Below are positions 5,710 through 5,904 of a DNA stretch of 5,904 bases, in pieces; position 1 is the stretch's first letter; each line of letters opens with the position of its first letter. The notes under the pieces were generated by a model. That model worked only from the letters and a program-made list of their open reading frames with translations, did no database searches and was not told the origin of the DNA. The DNA comes from Allobrachymonas sp. (GTDB lineage: Bacteria > Pseudomonadota > Gammaproteobacteria > Burkholderiales > Burkholderiaceae_C), in contig JAAUOI010000207.1 of assembly GCA_012036375.1 (NCBI GenBank), positions 1 through 5,904 on the forward strand, in the 5' to 3' direction. A program made the translations under genes and the position numbers.

Positions 5710-5904
5710 GTCACCATGCGGCGAAAGATGTTGTAGAACGGCGTATCGAAATGCTCTTGATGATCTTGGCCACCCGCTGCGTGATGCCCTTCGGCGTTTC
5801 TCATGGCCTGATCTTGCTTATGTTTCAAAAGCAGCACGCCAAGATACGGCACAAAATAAAACAGACACCACCCAGCTGATCAGCAGCGCAATGACCGTGA
5901 CGGC
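5710..5904 (-). pseudogene. central part of the same RND permease gene, displaced by two opposite one-base indels; open at window edge
   Basis: From the window edge, 5904-5862 reads AVTVIALLISWVVSV, a transmembrane helix at the end of the first RND half, in the same frame as the main fragment. The frame then shifts within the T-runs at 5853-5861, and the family-like continuation VPYLGVLLLK is read from the GTG at 5852 in the next frame. That frame continues through a hydrophilic linker to FYNIFRRMVT, ending near 5710. There it must shift back to give WCVKHRWLTIGATVLTFALG, the start of TM7. Staying in the original frame meets a TAA at about 5818-5820. As written the gene cannot make a full pump. 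The linker and flanking helices are all still recognisable, so the indels are recent or artefactual. Confidence 0.8.

Overview
The window looks like chromosomal DNA of a Betaproteobacterium, probably Burkholderiales. The evidence is the rplU-rpmA-obgE ribosomal cluster with beta-like Obg sequence, an iron alcohol dehydrogenase whose N-terminus (starting MAFIYYLTHIQFD) I associate with that group from memory, and an RND efflux pump. The genus cannot be fixed by eye. There are no tRNA or rRNA genes, CRISPR arrays, transposases or phage genes.

Layout from left to right. (1) 1-947, minus: a hormone-sensitive-lipase-type esterase, complete except for its last few residues, which run off the window. 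(2) 1019-2172, plus, divergent from it: a group III iron-dependent alcohol dehydrogenase, split in two by a one-base frameshift in an A-run near 1923-1926. (3) 2232-3326, minus: the GTPase ObgE/CgtA, convergent with the dehydrogenase. (4) 3327-3526: a gene-free leader with a large imperfect inverted repeat built from the 9-base unit ACGCGAAAA, plus a textbook Rho-independent terminator for rpmA. (5) 3527-3787 and 3803-4117, minus: rpmA (L27) and rplU (L21). They are served by an extended -10 promoter at 4169-4177, and the predicted transcript begins with a 9-bp stem-loop. (6) 4210-5904, minus: the C-terminal half of an RND (AcrB/HAE1-type) efflux permease. It is broken near its left-open end by two opposite one-base indels, and its N-terminal half lies outside the window.

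How the genes work together: rplU-rpmA-obgE is the classic ribosome and ribosome-assembly module. L21 and L27 are 50S proteins, and Obg is a 50S-associated assembly GTPase. Here a strong terminator and a structured leader separate obgE from rpmA, so obgE expression is probably partly uncoupled. The esterase/dehydrogenase pair is divergent and could share a 71-bp control region. An ester-to-alcohol-to-aldehyde link is possible but unproven.

The main oddity is three single-base frame disruptions in 5.9 kb, all in accessory genes. They may be consensus errors or genuine gene decay. I see no convincing new multi-gene system. The most original signals are the two structured leaders, of obgE and of rplU.
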